Of a stretch of DNA of 64,000 nt, positions 28,232 through 37,519 are shown piece after piece (position 1 is the first letter of the stretch; every line of letters begins with the position of its first letter). Source of the stretch: an uncultured Kocuria sp. (GTDB lineage Bacteria > Actinomycetota > Actinomycetes > Actinomycetales > Micrococcaceae); the NCBI RefSeq assembly GCF_947500125.1, contig NZ_CANMRA010000001.1, positions 62,001 through 126,000 on the forward strand, given 5' to 3'. Below the pieces are notes generated by a model. That model searched no databases, had not been told where the DNA came from, and saw only the letters and a program-made list of their open reading frames with translations. The translations under genes were made by a program, and so were the position numbers.

Positions 28232-29722
28232 ATGATTTCCGCAGAAAGCAATCGACGTCTGCCCCGGTGGATGACCTCCTTCGGCACGCAGATCGTGCTG
28301 GCCCTCCTCCTGGGCGTGGCCCTGGGCACCGTCGCCGACACCCTCGGCGGCGACCCCGACACGGACCCGAACTGGCTGATGACCGCGCTGGACACCATCG
28401 GCACCAGCTACGTCAGCCTGCTCAAGGCCGCCGTGGTCCCGCTCGTGGTGACCGCGGTGATCTCCTCGATCGCCAACCTGCGGGAGGTCTCCGACGCCGC
28501 CCGGCTCGCCTGGAAGACGCTGCTGTGGTTCGGGATCACCGCGCTGATCGCCGTGACGGTCGGGCTCGTGCTCGGGCTGGTCGTCCAGCCCGGGGCGGGC
28601 AGCGGCGCCGCCGCGCCCGCCGAGGCGTACACCGGCACGCAGGGCTCGTGGCTGGGCTTCCTCACCGGCATCGTCCCCGCCAACTTCCTGGGCCTGGAGG
28701 TCTCCTCCTCGGTGGTGGACCCGGAGACCGTCCGGACCTCCCTCGGCTTCAACGTGCTGCAGGTGCTCGTGGTCTCGGCCGCCGTCGGCATCGCGGCGCT
28801 CAAGGTCGGCGCTCCGGCCGAGCCCTTCCTGGCCGTGGTGCGCTCCGCGCTGGCCGTGGTGCAGAAGGTCGTCTGGTGGATCATCCGCCTCGCCCCGCTG
28901 GGCACGCTCGGGCTGATCGGCCGGGCCGTGTTCGAGTACGGCTGGACCTCGATGGGCGGGCTCGTGGCGTTCGTCGCGACCGTCTACGCCGGCCTGCTGG
29001 TCGTGGCCCTCGTGGTCTACCCGGTGCTGGTGAAGGCGCACGGGCTCTCCGTCAAGCAGTACTTCTCCGGGGTCTGGCCGGCCGTGCAGCTGGGCTTCGT
29101 CTCCCGGTCCTCGGTGGGCACCATGCCGCTGACCCAGCGCGTCACCGAGCGCAGCCTCGGCGTGCCCCGCGCCTACGCGTCCTTCGCCGTGCCGCTCGGC
29201 GCGACCACCAAGATGGACGGCTGCGCCGCGGTCTACCCCGCGATCGCCGCCCTGTTCGTCGCGCAGTTCTACGGGATCGACCTGGACGTCACCCACTACG
29301 TGCTCATCGCGCTCGTGTCCGTGCTGGGCTCCGCGGCGACCGCCGGCACCACGGGCGCCACCGTGATGCTCACCCTGACGCTGTCCACGCTGGGCCTGCC
29401 GCTCGACGGCGTGGGGCTCCTGCTGGCCGTGGACCCGATCATCGACATGGGCCGCACCGCGCTCAACGTGGCGGGCCAGGCCCTGGTGCCCACCATCGTC
29501 GCCCACCGCGAGGGGCTGCTGGACCGCGGGCTCTACGACGCCCCGCGCTCCGGCGACCCGTTCGCACCCGAGGACGCCGCACCTGAGCACGCCGTCCCCG
29601 CCGGTGCCGGCCCCGAGGACGCCGCACCCGAGGACGCGGAGCCCGGCACCGGGTCCCGCACCGCCGGCGCGGCAGGCGGCGCGGAGCCGCACCCGGAGGA
29701 GGCTCCGGCGGCGGCCCGCTGA
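28232..29722 (+). CDS. Dicarboxylate/amino acid:cation symporter (DAACS family)
   Basis: 496 residues. A DctA/GltP-type secondary carrier importing C4-dicarboxylates or acidic amino acids with H+ or Na+. Membrane segments begin at about residue 15. The family signatures SSVGTMPLTQR and VDPIIDMGRTALNVAGQ (about 400-416) are intact. The last 65 residues are a Glu/Ala/Pro-rich cytoplasmic tail with repeated PEDAAPE units, unusual for the family. The ATG at 28232 follows TATCGT by six bases; an ATG at 28202 is possible but would extend across that hexamer. A large hairpin closes the transcript. Confidence 0.93.
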   Translation: MISAESNRRLPRWMTSFGTQIVLALLLGVALGTVADTLGGDPDTDPNWLMTALDTIGTSYVSLLKAAVVPLVVTAVISSIANLREVSDAARLAWKTLLWFGITALIAVTVGLVLGLVVQPGAGSGAAAPAEAYTGTQGSWLGFLTGIVPANFLGLEVSSSVVDPETVRTSLGFNVLQVLVVSAAVGIAALKVGAPAEPFLAVVRSALAVVQKVVWWIIRLAPLGTLGLIGRAVFEYGWTSMGGLVAFVATVYAGLLVVALVVYPVLVKAHGLSVKQYFSGVWPAVQLGFVSRSSVGTMPLTQRVTERSLGVPRAYASFAVPLGATTKMDGCAAVYPAIAALFVAQFYGIDLDVTHYVLIALVSVLGSAATAGTTGATVMLTLTLSTLGLPLDGVGLLLAVDPIIDMGRTALNVAGQALVPTIVAHREGLLDRGLYDAPRSGDPFAPEDAAPEHAVPAGAGPEDAAPEDAEPGTGSRTAGAAGGAEPHPEEAPAAAR

Positions 29723-29750
29723 CGCCCGGCACCGCAGGGCGTCCCGACCG

Positions 29751-29807
29751 CGAGGGGCGGGGAACTGGGGGAATGCTCGACGCATTCCGGCAGTTCCCCG
29801 CCCCTCG
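29751..29807. terminator. Long hairpin after the symporter gene
   Basis: Outer 17-bp perfect stem (29751-29767 with 29791-29807), a GG/GG internal mismatch, then an inner 7-bp stem (29770-29776 with 29782-29788) and a five-base loop. The arms begin with CGAGGGG, shared with other hairpins in this window. Confidence 0.85.
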
Positions 29808-29884
29808 CTGGTGCCGGACGCGTCCCGGGCTACGCTGAGGAGCGGCATGAGAGCTGGGTCACAGCATCGAGCAGGGGGTGGCGC

Positions 29885-31099
29885 GTGGGCGTACCGACGG
29901 ACGGACCGAGGACGACGGACCCGCAGCTGCGCCTGTCCTGGGCCCGTTCGCTGGGCCATCTCGCCGCACCCGAGCGCTGCACCCCGCAGGTGGTGCTGGA
30001 CCACACCGACGTCCGGGAGGCCCGCGCCCCGCTGCGACTGCTGATGCCCGTGCTCGACGAACTGCTCACCCCCCTGGCCGAGGACACCGGACTGGTCGTG
30101 GCCGTGACGGACCCCCGCGGGGTGCTCCTGCGGGTCCGGGGCAGCGCCGCGACGCGGCGGCGTGCCGAGGCGATGGGCTTCGTCGAGGGCGCCGACTGGT
30201 CCGAGACGGCCGTGGGCACCAACGCCCCCGGCACGGCACTGGTCCTGCGCCGGCCGGTGACCGTGCACCGCGACCAGCACTTCTATCCCGAGGCCCGGCC
30301 GTGGTCCTGCACGGCGGCCCCGCTGCTGCACCCCGTCACGGGGGCGCTGCTCGGGGCGGTGGACCTCACCGGCGGGGACGCCGCCGCCGACCCCGCCACG
30401 CGGGCGCTGGTCGGTGCGGCGGTGCGCGCCGCCCGGGCCGAGCTGGCCCTCGCCCTGCGCTCCGCGGCGCAGACCCGGGGACCGTCCCCCGCGGCGGGCC
30501 GCGGCGCCGCCCCCGCCTCCGGCGCGTTCCTGCGCGTGCTGGGCGACGCCCCGCCCGCGCTGCTCCTGGACGGGCGCCCCCTGGAGCTGACCGAACGCCA
30601 CGCCGAGATCCTCCTGGCGCTCTCCCGCGCCCCGGCCGGGCTGAGCACCGCGGAGCTGTCCGTGCAGCTGTGGGCCGGCCGGGCGCAGGAGACCACGGTG
30701 CGGGCCGAGGTGCTGCGGCTGCGCCGGCTGCTCGAGCCCCGGGGCGGCCCGGCGATCGCCTCGCGCCCCTACCGGCTCGAGGCGCCCCTGGCCTCGGACG
30801 CGGGCCGGGTGCTCGAACTGCTCGCCCGGGGCTCGCACCGGCGGGCCCTGCGGGAGTACACCGGGGCCCTGCTGCCGCACTCCGAGGCCCCGTCCGTGGT
30901 GGCGCTGCGCCACCGCGTCACCGGGCTCCTGCGCGAGGCCGTCCTGGCCGACGGCTCGGCCGAGGCCGTGCGCGAGTACCTGACGCTGCCGGAGGCCGCC
31001 GACGACGCCGAGGCGTGGGAGCTGCTGCTGCGCCTCCTGCCGGCCCGCTCCCCCGCCCGCGCCGGGGCGGTGCTCGAGCTGGAGCGGCTGCGCCGCTGA
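29885..31099 (+). CDS. GAF-domain transcriptional regulator (AcoR-like sensor, winged-helix C-terminus)
   Basis: 404 residues. The N-terminal 190 residues resemble the GAF sensor part of AcoR-type activators (SWARSLGHLAAPERC, then GFVEGADWSETAVGTNAPGTAL, about 98-119), but there is no AAA+ sigma-54 domain. The C-terminal half has a winged-helix look (LTERHAEILLALSRAPAGLSTAELSVQLW, here marked by its ends at about 235 and 263) followed by a helical region. Actinobacterial genes of this type sit before acetaldehyde and alcohol dehydrogenases and are thought to activate them. GTG start with a GGGGG tract upstream; a -10-like TACGCT is at 29830-29835. Followed by exaC and adhP. Confidence 0.8.
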   Translation: MGVPTDGPRTTDPQLRLSWARSLGHLAAPERCTPQVVLDHTDVREARAPLRLLMPVLDELLTPLAEDTGLVVAVTDPRGVLLRVRGSAATRRRAEAMGFVEGADWSETAVGTNAPGTALVLRRPVTVHRDQHFYPEARPWSCTAAPLLHPVTGALLGAVDLTGGDAAADPATRALVGAAVRAARAELALALRSAAQTRGPSPAAGRGAAPASGAFLRVLGDAPPALLLDGRPLELTERHAEILLALSRAPAGLSTAELSVQLWAGRAQETTVRAEVLRLRRLLEPRGGPAIASRPYRLEAPLASDAGRVLELLARGSHRRALREYTGALLPHSEAPSVVALRHRVTGLLREAVLADGSAEAVREYLTLPEAADDAEAWELLLRLLPARSPARAGAVLELERLRR

Positions 31100-31121
31100 C
31101 CTGGCCCGGGACCCGGTGCAT

Positions 31122-31161
31122 CGTGCGTGCAACGTGCGTGCAACGTGGCCCCGCGTAGCGT
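31122..31161 (+). promoter_or_regulatory. exaC promoter with 11-bp direct repeats
   Basis: CGTGCGTGCAA occurs twice in a row (31122-31132, 31133-31143) and a third partial copy follows. The -10 box TAGCGT is at 31156-31161, so the repeats cover the -35 region with a one-helical-turn period. That is typical of an activator site and the GAF regulator just upstream is the obvious candidate. Confidence 0.6.
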
Positions 31162-31241
31162 GAGCTGCATCACACAGCGGCGCGGACGAGACGGTCCGCG
31201 CCCGTGCCACTCGCACCGTCACGCACCAGGAGCAGGTCACC

Positions 31242-32789
31242 ATGAGCGTCGAAACCCAGTCCCTCACCACCGTCTACGCGCAGCCCGGCACCGAGGGCTC
31301 CAAGGTCACCTTCAAGCCCCGCTACGAGCACTGGATCGGCGGGCAGTGGGTGCCGCCCGTGCAGGGCCGCTACTTCGAGAACATCTCCCCGGTCAACGGC
31401 AAGCCCTTCACCGAAGTGGCCCGCGGCACCGCCGAGGACATCGACGCCGCGCTCGACGCCGCGTGGGCCGCCGCCCCGGCTTGGGGCAAGACCCCGGTCG
31501 CGGAGCGGGCGCTGGTGCTGCACCGGGTCGCCGACCGGATGGAGCAGAACCTCGAGATGCTCGCCGTGGCCGAGACCTGGGACAACGGCAAGCCGGTGCG
31601 CGAGACCATCAACGCCGACATCGCCCTGGCCATCGACCACTTCCGCTACTTCGCCGGGGCGATCCGCGCCCAGGAGGGCACCCTCTCCCAGCTCGACGAC
31701 AACACCACGTCCTACCACTTCCACGAGCCCCTCGGCGTGGTCGGGCAGATCATTCCCTGGAACTTCCCGATCCTCATGGGCGTGTGGAAGCTCGCCCCGG
31801 CCCTGGCCGCGGGCAACGCCGTGGTGCTCAAGCCCGCCGAGCAGACCCCTGCCTCGATCATGGTGCTCATGGAGCTGCTCGCGGACATCCTGCCCCCGGG
31901 CGTGGTCAACGTGGTCAACGGCTTCGGCGTGGAGGCCGGCAAGCCGCTGGCCTCGAGCCCGCGGATCCGCAAGATCGCCTTCACGGGCGAGACCACCACG
32001 GGCCGGCTCATCATGCAGTACGCCTCCCAGAACATCATCCCCGTGACCCTGGAGCTGGGCGGGAAGTCCCCGAACATCTTCTTCGAGGACGTGGCCGCGG
32101 CCCAGGACTCCTTCTACGACAAGGCCCTGGAGGGCTTCGCGTTCTTCGCCCTCAACCAGGGCGAGGTCTGCACCTGCCCCTCGCGCGCCCTCATCCAGGG
32201 CTCGATCTACGACCGGCTGCTCGCGGACGGCGTCGAACGGGTCAAGGGCATGGTCCAGGGCAACCCGCTGGACCTCGACACCCAGGTCGGCGCGCAGGCC
32301 TCCAACGACCAGCTGCAGAAGATCCTGTCCTACATCGACATCGGCAAGCAGGAGGGCGCCAAGGTCCTCGCGGGCGGCGAGCGCAACGTCCTGGACGGAG
32401 ACCTCGCCGAGGGCTTCTACGTCTCCCCCACGGTGTTCGAGGGCGAGAACTCGATGCGCATCTTCCAGGAGGAGATCTTCGGACCCGTCCTGTCCGTGAC
32501 CCGCTTCACCGACTACGCCGACGCCATGGCCACCGCCAACGACACCCTCTACGGCCTCGGCGCCGGGGTCTGGGCCCGCAACGGCAACCTGGCCTACCGC
32601 GCCGGCCGCGACATCCAGGCCGGGCGCGTGTGGGTGAACCAGTACCACAACTACCCCGCGCACTCCGCGTTCGGCGGCTACAAGTCCTCGGGCATCGGCC
32701 GCGAGAACCACCTGATGATGCTGGACCACTACCAGCAGACCAAGAACCTGCTGGTCTCCTACTCCGAGGACGCCCAGGGCTTCTTCTAG
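31242..32789 (+). CDS. exaC: NAD+-dependent acetaldehyde/aldehyde dehydrogenase
   Basis: 515 residues. Oxidises acetaldehyde and similar aldehydes to acids. Catalytic C310 lies in [11 protein letters not shown], a signature of the AcoD/ExaC subgroup with its second cysteine C312. The general base Glu is in [12 protein letters not shown] (about 275-286), and FTGETTTGR marks the NAD+ site. The ATG has AGGAG nine bases upstream. Together with adhP 66 bases downstream it forms an ethanol/acetaldehyde oxidation unit; the upstream GAF regulator and the 11-bp repeats probably control it. Confidence 0.95.
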   Translation: MSVETQSLTTVYAQPGTEGSKVTFKPRYEHWIGGQWVPPVQGRYFENISPVNGKPFTEVARGTAEDIDAALDAAWAAAPAWGKTPVAERALVLHRVADRMEQNLEMLAVAETWDNGKPVRETINADIALAIDHFRYFAGAIRAQEGTLSQLDDNTTSYHFHEPLGVVGQIIPWNFPILMGVWKLAPALAAGNAVVLKPAEQTPASIMVLMELLADILPPGVVNVVNGFGVEAGKPLASSPRIRKIAFTGETTTGRLIMQYASQNIIPVTLELGGKSPNIFFEDVAAAQDSFYDKALEGFAFFALNQGEVCTCPSRALIQGSIYDRLLADGVERVKGMVQGNPLDLDTQVGAQASNDQLQKILSYIDIGKQEGAKVLAGGERNVLDGDLAEGFYVSPTVFEGENSMRIFQEEIFGPVLSVTRFTDYADAMATANDTLYGLGAGVWARNGNLAYRAGRDIQAGRVWVNQYHNYPAHSAFGGYKSSGIGRENHLMMLDHYQQTKNLLVSYSEDAQGFF

Positions 32790-32855
32790 GCCGCAGCGGC
32801 CTCTCGCCGCCCACCGCCACCGCCCGTCCGTCCGCCCCGTTCCAGGAGGAGCACC

Positions 32856-33926
32856 ATGAACGCCCAGCAAGCCCCGACCGTCCAGGAGTCCGCCACCACC
32901 GTCCCCGCAACGATGACCGCCGCCGTGGTCACCGCCTTCGGGCAGCCCCTCGAGGTCAAGGACCTCCCCGTCCCCGAGCCCGGCCCCGGCCAGGTCCTCG
33001 TCAAGCTGATCTCGACCGGCGTGTGCCACACCGACCTGCACGCCGCCCAGGGCGACTGGCCGGTCCAGCCCACCCCGCCGTTCGTCCCGGGCCACGAGGG
33101 CGTGGGCACGGTCGTGGCCCTCGGCCCCGGCGTCACGGACCTGCAGGAGGGCGACCTCGTGGGCAACGCCTGGCTGGCCTCGGCGTGCGGGCACTGCCGC
33201 AACTGCCGCACCGGCTGGGAGACGCTCTGCGAGGAGCAGGTCAACGGCGGCTACAGCATCGACGGGTCCTTCGGCCAGTACATGCTGGTGGACGCCCGCT
33301 TCGCCGCGCACATCCCCGAGGGCTCCGACCCGTACGAGGTGGCGCCGGTGCTGTGCGCCGGGGTCACCGTCTACAAGGGCCTGAAGATGACCGAGGCGCG
33401 GCCCGGGGAGTGGGTGGTGATCTCCGGCATCGGAGGCCTGGGACACCTCGCCGTGCAGTACGCGGTGGCCATGGGTCTGCGGGTCGCGGCGGTCGACGTC
33501 GCCGACGACAAGCTGGCGCTGGCCCGCAAGCACGGGGCGGAGATCACCGTCAACGCGTTCGCGGAGGACCCGGCCGAGGCCGTGCTCGCGCAGATCCCGG
33601 GCGGCGCGGACGCCGTGCTGGTGACCGCCGTGCACCCGGCCGCGTTCGGCCAGGCGATCGGCATGGTCCGCCGCGGCGGGACGATCGTGTTCAACGGCCT
33701 GCCGCCCGGGGACTTCCCCGCGCCGATCTTCGACATCGTGCTCAAGGGCCTGACCATCCGCGGGTCGATCGTGGGCACGCGCCAGGACATGGTCGAGGCC
33801 CTGGACTTCTACGCCCGCGGCCTGATCCACCCGACCTACAGCACCCGTCCGCTCGAGGACGTCAACGCCATCCTCGACGAGATGGAGAAGGGCAAGATCG
33901 AGGGCCGCGTGGTCGTCGGGTACTGA
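32856..33926 (+). CDS. adhP: Zinc-dependent alcohol dehydrogenase
   Basis: 356 residues. MDR-superfamily alcohol dehydrogenase interconverting primary alcohols and aldehydes with NAD(H). The catalytic zinc ligands C57 (GVCHTD) and H80 (PGHEGVG) are present, as are the four structural-zinc cysteines in CGHCRNCRTGWETLC (about 110-124). The Rossmann loop GIGGLGHLAVQYA (about 192-204) follows. About 20 extra Thr/Gln-rich residues lead the protein compared with E. coli AdhP. AGGAGGAG precedes the ATG. Co-directional with exaC and followed by a very long hairpin. Confidence 0.95.
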   Translation: MNAQQAPTVQESATTVPATMTAAVVTAFGQPLEVKDLPVPEPGPGQVLVKLISTGVCHTDLHAAQGDWPVQPTPPFVPGHEGVGTVVALGPGVTDLQEGDLVGNAWLASACGHCRNCRTGWETLCEEQVNGGYSIDGSFGQYMLVDARFAAHIPEGSDPYEVAPVLCAGVTVYKGLKMTEARPGEWVVISGIGGLGHLAVQYAVAMGLRVAAVDVADDKLALARKHGAEITVNAFAEDPAEAVLAQIPGGADAVLVTAVHPAAFGQAIGMVRRGGTIVFNGLPPGDFPAPIFDIVLKGLTIRGSIVGTRQDMVEALDFYARGLIHPTYSTRPLEDVNAILDEMEKGKIEGRVVVGY

Positions 33927-33939
33927 GCCCGGGCGCGCC

Positions 33940-33996
33940 CGAGGGGCCGCGTCCCGGCGGCGGGGAGACGTCCCGCCGCCGGGACGCGGCCCCTCG
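33940..33996. terminator. 25-bp perfect hairpin after adhP
   Basis: Arms 33940-33964 and 33972-33996 pair without mismatch around a seven-base loop. A further CCCCTCGCGCG copy follows near 34020-34030. It closes the exaC-adhP unit and separates it from maf. Confidence 0.9.
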
Positions 33997-34052
33997 CGCG
34001 TGGACAGGGGCGCCGCGCGGCCCCTCGCGCGCGGCCTGCGTATCCTGGGACG

Positions 34053-34688
34053 GTGACTCCCCGCCTCGTCCTCGCCTCCCGCTCCCCCGCCCGCACCAAG
34101 CTCCTGGCCGACGCCGGGATCGGCCACGACCGGCTGGTCTCGGACGTGGACGAGGACGCCGTGGTCCGGGAGCGCGGGGTGACCGGCGCCGAGGAGACCG
34201 CGATGGTCCTGGCCCGGGCGAAGGCGGAGGCCGTGGCGGCGCTGCCCGAGGCGGCCGGCGCCCTCGTGGTGGGCTGCGACTCGGTCTTCGAGCTCGACGG
34301 CGAGGTGCACGGCAAGCCCCTGGACGCCGAGACGGCGACCGCCCGGATCCGGGCCATGCGCGGGCGCTCGGGAGTCCTCCACACGGGCCACTGGCTCGTG
34401 GACACCCGGAGCCCGGCGGACGGCGGCACCGGCTACAGCGGCGGCGCGCCCGCCCGCGCCGAGGTGTTCTTCGCGCAGATGTCCGACGCCGAGGTCGCGG
34501 CCTACGTGGCCACCGGCGAGCCCCTGGAGGTGGCCGGGTCCTTCACCATCGACTCCCTCGGCGCCGCGTTCGTGGAGCGGGTGGAGGGGGACGTGCACGC
34601 CGTCGTCGGCCTGTCCCTGAGCACCCTGCGGACGCTGCTCGCCCGGGCGGGGGTGGGCGTGCCCCAGCTGTGGACGGCCCACCGCTGA
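34053..34688 (+). CDS. maf: Maf-like nucleoside triphosphate pyrophosphatase
   Basis: 211 residues. Hydrolyses non-canonical nucleotides to monophosphates and pyrophosphate. Conserved blocks: LASRSPARTKLLADAGI (5-21), CDSVFELDGEVHGKP (about 73-87) and the C-terminal GSFTIDSLGAAFVERVEGD. An insertion around 118-135 (TRSPADGGTGYSGG) is common in actinobacterial Maf. The GTG at 34053 is preceded by TATCCT with a six-base spacer, fitting a leaderless message. Maf between accE and accA is a conserved gene order in actinobacteria. Confidence 0.93.
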   Translation: MTPRLVLASRSPARTKLLADAGIGHDRLVSDVDEDAVVRERGVTGAEETAMVLARAKAEAVAALPEAAGALVVGCDSVFELDGEVHGKPLDAETATARIRAMRGRSGVLHTGHWLVDTRSPADGGTGYSGGAPARAEVFFAQMSDAEVAAYVATGEPLEVAGSFTIDSLGAAFVERVEGDVHAVVGLSLSTLRTLLARAGVGVPQLWTAHR

Positions 34689-34736
34689 GACCCCGCACCG
34701 CCGGGACCGCCCGGGGCCGGGCGGACCCCGCCGCAG

Positions 34737-34753
34737 TTGTAGGACTCCTACAG
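34737..34753. promoter_or_regulatory. Palindromic operator upstream of accA
   Basis: TTGTAGGACTCCTACAG; TGTAGGA and TCCTACA are perfect 7-bp arms around one base. It matches the site before accD (23010) at 15 of 17 positions. A -10-like TACAGT lies at 34815-34820. Confidence 0.65.
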
Positions 34754-34848
34754 AAACGGCGTCGCATTTCCGGAGCGCCGCCGGGTGGTTGGGCGATTGC
34801 TCGCGGCGGGGAATACAGTGCATCGGAGGATTCGACAAGGAGTGAGAC

Positions 34849-36642
34849 GTGACCGGTAAGAACCCCGCGGACGGCGCCATCCGCCCCATCACCAAGGTGC
34901 TCGTCGCCAACCGCGGAGAGATCGCGGTGCGGGTGATCCGCGCCGCCCGCGACGAGGGCATCGCCTCCGTGGCCGTGTACGCCGACCCGGACCGGGACGC
35001 CCTGCACGCGCGCATGGCGGACGAGGCGTACGGGCTCGGCGGGTCCACCGCCGCGGACTCGTACCTGGTGGCCGAGAAGATCCTCGACGTCGCCGCCCGC
35101 TCGGGCGCCGACGCCGTGCACCCCGGCTACGGCTTCCTGTCCGAGAACGCGGAGTTCGCGCTGGCCGTGCTCGAGGCCGGCCTGACCTGGATCGGGCCCC
35201 CGCCCGCGGCCATCGCCAAGCTCGGCGACAAGGTGGCTGCCCGCCACATCGCGGAGAAGGTCGACGCCCCGCAGGTCCCGGGCACCACCGACCCGGTCAC
35301 CTCGGCCGAGGAGGTCCTCGCGTTCGCCGACGAGCACGGGCTGCCCCTGGCCGTCAAGGCCGCCTTCGGCGGCGGCGGCCGCGGCATCAAGGTGGTCCGC
35401 GACCGCGAGGACATCCCGGAGCTCTACGAGTCCGCCGTGCGCGAGGCCACCGCGGCGTTCGGCCGCGGCGAGTGCTTCGTGGAGCGCTTCCTGGACGCCC
35501 CGCGCCACGTGGAGACCCAGTGCCTCGCCGACGCCCACGGCAACGTGGTGGTCGTCTCCACCCGCGACTGCTCCCTGCAGCGGCGCAACCAGAAGCTCGT
35601 GGAGGAGGCGCCGGCGCCGTTCCTGTCCGAGGAGCAGAACCGCCTGCTCTACGAGTCCTCGAAGGCGATCCTGCGCGAGGCCGGCTACCAGGGCGCGGGC
35701 ACGTGCGAGTTCCTGGTGGGCCAGGACGGGACGATCACGTTCCTCGAGGTCAACACCCGCCTGCAGGTCGAGCACCCCGTCTCCGAGGAGGTCACGGGCA
35801 TCGACCTGGTGCGCGAGCAGTTCCGGCTGGCCCGCGGCGAGGTCCTCGGCTACGACGACCCGCAGATCCGGGGCCACTCGATCGAGTTCCGCATCAACGG
35901 CGAGGACCCCGGCCGGCACTTCATGCCCTCCCCCGGCACCATCGCCGCCCTGGACCTGCCCGGCGGGCCCGGCGTGCGCGTAGACTCCGGCGTGCAGGCC
36001 GGGGAGACCGTGGGCGGGAACTTCGACTCCATGCTCGCCAAACTGATCGTCACCGGGGCCACCCGGCAGCAGGCGCTCGAGCGCTCCCGCCGAGCGCTGG
36101 ACGAGCTGCGCATCGAGGGCATGCCCACCGTGGTCCCCTTCCACCGCGCGGTGGTCACCGACCCCGCCTTCGCCCCCGCGGACGGCTCCCCGTTCACCGT
36201 GCACACGCGCTGGATCGAGACCGAGTTCGACAACACCATCCCGCCCTTCGAGGGCGTCCCGCAGGCCGCGCCCGAGGCCGAGGAGCGCCAGGCCATCGTC
36301 GTCGAGGTCGCCGGCAAGCGCCTCGAGGTCGTGCTGCCCGCCCTGCCCGGCGCGGCCAAGCCCAACGGGACCGCGGCCAAGCCCCGCAAGTCCCGCTCGG
36401 CGCGCGGCGGCGGCGCCGCCGCGGCGAGCGGCGACAGCCTGAGCTCCCCGATGCAGGGGACCATCGTGAAGATCGCGGTGGACAACGGCGACGAGGTGGC
36501 CGAGGGCGATCTCGTGCTCGTGCTCGAGGCCATGAAGATGGAGCAGCCGCTGACGGCGCACAAGTCCGGCACGGTCTCGGGGCTCTCCGTGAGCCCCGGG
36601 GACACCGTCTCCGCCGGCGCCGTCCTGGCGACCATCTCCTGA
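34849..36642 (+). CDS. accA: Acyl-CoA carboxylase alpha subunit (biotin carboxylase + carrier)
   Basis: 597 residues. Carboxylates its own biotin with ATP and bicarbonate, then passes the carboxyl to the beta subunit for malonyl- or methylmalonyl-CoA synthesis. The ATP-grasp biotin carboxylase domain fills about 10-455 ([45 protein letters not shown]). A linker rich in Lys/Ala (about 505-525) leads to the biotinyl domain with K563 in [12 protein letters not shown] start with AAGGAG eight bases upstream. A thioesterase gene follows after 19 bases, so they are probably co-transcribed. Confidence 0.97.
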   Translation: MTGKNPADGAIRPITKVLVANRGEIAVRVIRAARDEGIASVAVYADPDRDALHARMADEAYGLGGSTAADSYLVAEKILDVAARSGADAVHPGYGFLSENAEFALAVLEAGLTWIGPPPAAIAKLGDKVAARHIAEKVDAPQVPGTTDPVTSAEEVLAFADEHGLPLAVKAAFGGGGRGIKVVRDREDIPELYESAVREATAAFGRGECFVERFLDAPRHVETQCLADAHGNVVVVSTRDCSLQRRNQKLVEEAPAPFLSEEQNRLLYESSKAILREAGYQGAGTCEFLVGQDGTITFLEVNTRLQVEHPVSEEVTGIDLVREQFRLARGEVLGYDDPQIRGHSIEFRINGEDPGRHFMPSPGTIAALDLPGGPGVRVDSGVQAGETVGGNFDSMLAKLIVTGATRQQALERSRRALDELRIEGMPTVVPFHRAVVTDPAFAPADGSPFTVHTRWIETEFDNTIPPFEGVPQAAPEAEERQAIVVEVAGKRLEVVLPALPGAAKPNGTAAKPRKSRSARGGGAAAASGDSLSSPMQGTIVKIAVDNGDEVAEGDLVLVLEAMKMEQPLTAHKSGTVSGLSVSPGDTVSAGAVLATIS

Positions 36643-36661
36643 CGCGGGGAGCCCGGACCCG

Positions 36662-37495
36662 ATGAGCACCCGCCCCGCCGGAGCCCCGGCGCGCTGCCTC
36701 GTGGACCTCTCCGCGCAGGACCGGCTGCGCAGCGGCGCGCCCGCCCGGGCGCCGCGGCTGCGGGTGCTCTGCTGCCCGCCCTCGGGCGCGGCCGCCGGCT
36801 ACTGGCGGTTCCTGGTCCGCGAGGACGTGCACGTGCTCGGCGTCCAGTACCCCGGCCGGGAGAACCGCTTCCGGGAGCCGGCGGCCCCCTCGGTCGCGGC
36901 CCTCGCCGCGGAGGCTGCCGAGGCCGTGACCGCCGCCGCCTGGAGTTCCGTGCCGGGGTCCCCGGACGTCCCGCTCGTGGTCCTGGGCCACAGCATGGGC
37001 GCCTCCGTCGCGGCCGAGCTCGCTTCGCTCCTCGAGCACCGGGAGGGAGTCCCCGTGGCGCTGCTCGCGCTGTCCGCGAAGACCGCCCCGGGGGCGGTGG
37101 ACGTCGAGGACGAGGACCTGCGGGCCGGGCTCGCCGCGCCGGACCCGGCCGCGGACGAGGCGCTCGCCCGGTGGCTGCGACGACTCGGCGGCACCCCCGA
37201 GGCCGTGCTGGAGAACCCCGAGCTGCTGGCCCTGCAGCTGCCCGCCCTGCGCGCGGACCTGCGGCTCTCGATGGCCCACGACCGGCTCCCCGCCCCGGTC
37301 GGGGCGCCCCTGCTGCTGCTGCGCGGCACGGAGGACGAGACCGTGGACGCCGCCGGCATGGACGCCTGGCGCCCGGTCAGCACCGGGCCCGTGCAGCGGC
37401 GGGAGTACCCCGGCGGCCACCACCCGCTCGCCGGGAACCGGGACCGGCTGCTCGCGGACCTCGCGGCGTGCGCCGGGCCCGGCGGGCCCCGGTGA
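36662..37495 (+). CDS. Type II thioesterase (alpha/beta hydrolase)
   Basis: 277 residues. Homologues remove wrong acyl groups from carrier proteins of polyketide or peptide synthetases. The nucleophile S111 is in LGHSMGAS, and the catalytic His is H253 or H254 in YPGGHHPLAGN. Early motifs RVLCCPPSGAAAGYWRFL and GVQYPGRENRF are characteristic of the GrsT/SrfAD group. It starts 19 bases after accA and is followed 24 bases later by a phosphopantetheinyl transferase, so the pair may serve a synthetase encoded elsewhere (one candidate tail lies at the right edge of the window). Confidence 0.9.
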   Translation: MSTRPAGAPARCLVDLSAQDRLRSGAPARAPRLRVLCCPPSGAAAGYWRFLVREDVHVLGVQYPGRENRFREPAAPSVAALAAEAAEAVTAAAWSSVPGSPDVPLVVLGHSMGASVAAELASLLEHREGVPVALLALSAKTAPGAVDVEDEDLRAGLAAPDPAADEALARWLRRLGGTPEAVLENPELLALQLPALRADLRLSMAHDRLPAPVGAPLLLLRGTEDETVDAAGMDAWRPVSTGPVQRREYPGGHHPLAGNRDRLLADLAACAGPGGPR

Positions 37496-37519
37496 GCCCC
37501 GGCCCGTGAGCGCCCCGCC

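Noticed and set aside
31170-35048. Antisense open frames up to about 1290 codons across exaC, adhP, maf and accA, and similar ones elsewhere (e.g. 36799-39705 minus).
   Set aside because: They mirror real genes on the other strand. Their translations are low-complexity (Gly, Arg, His, Val-rich), carry no domain motifs and arise because stop codons are rare at this GC content.
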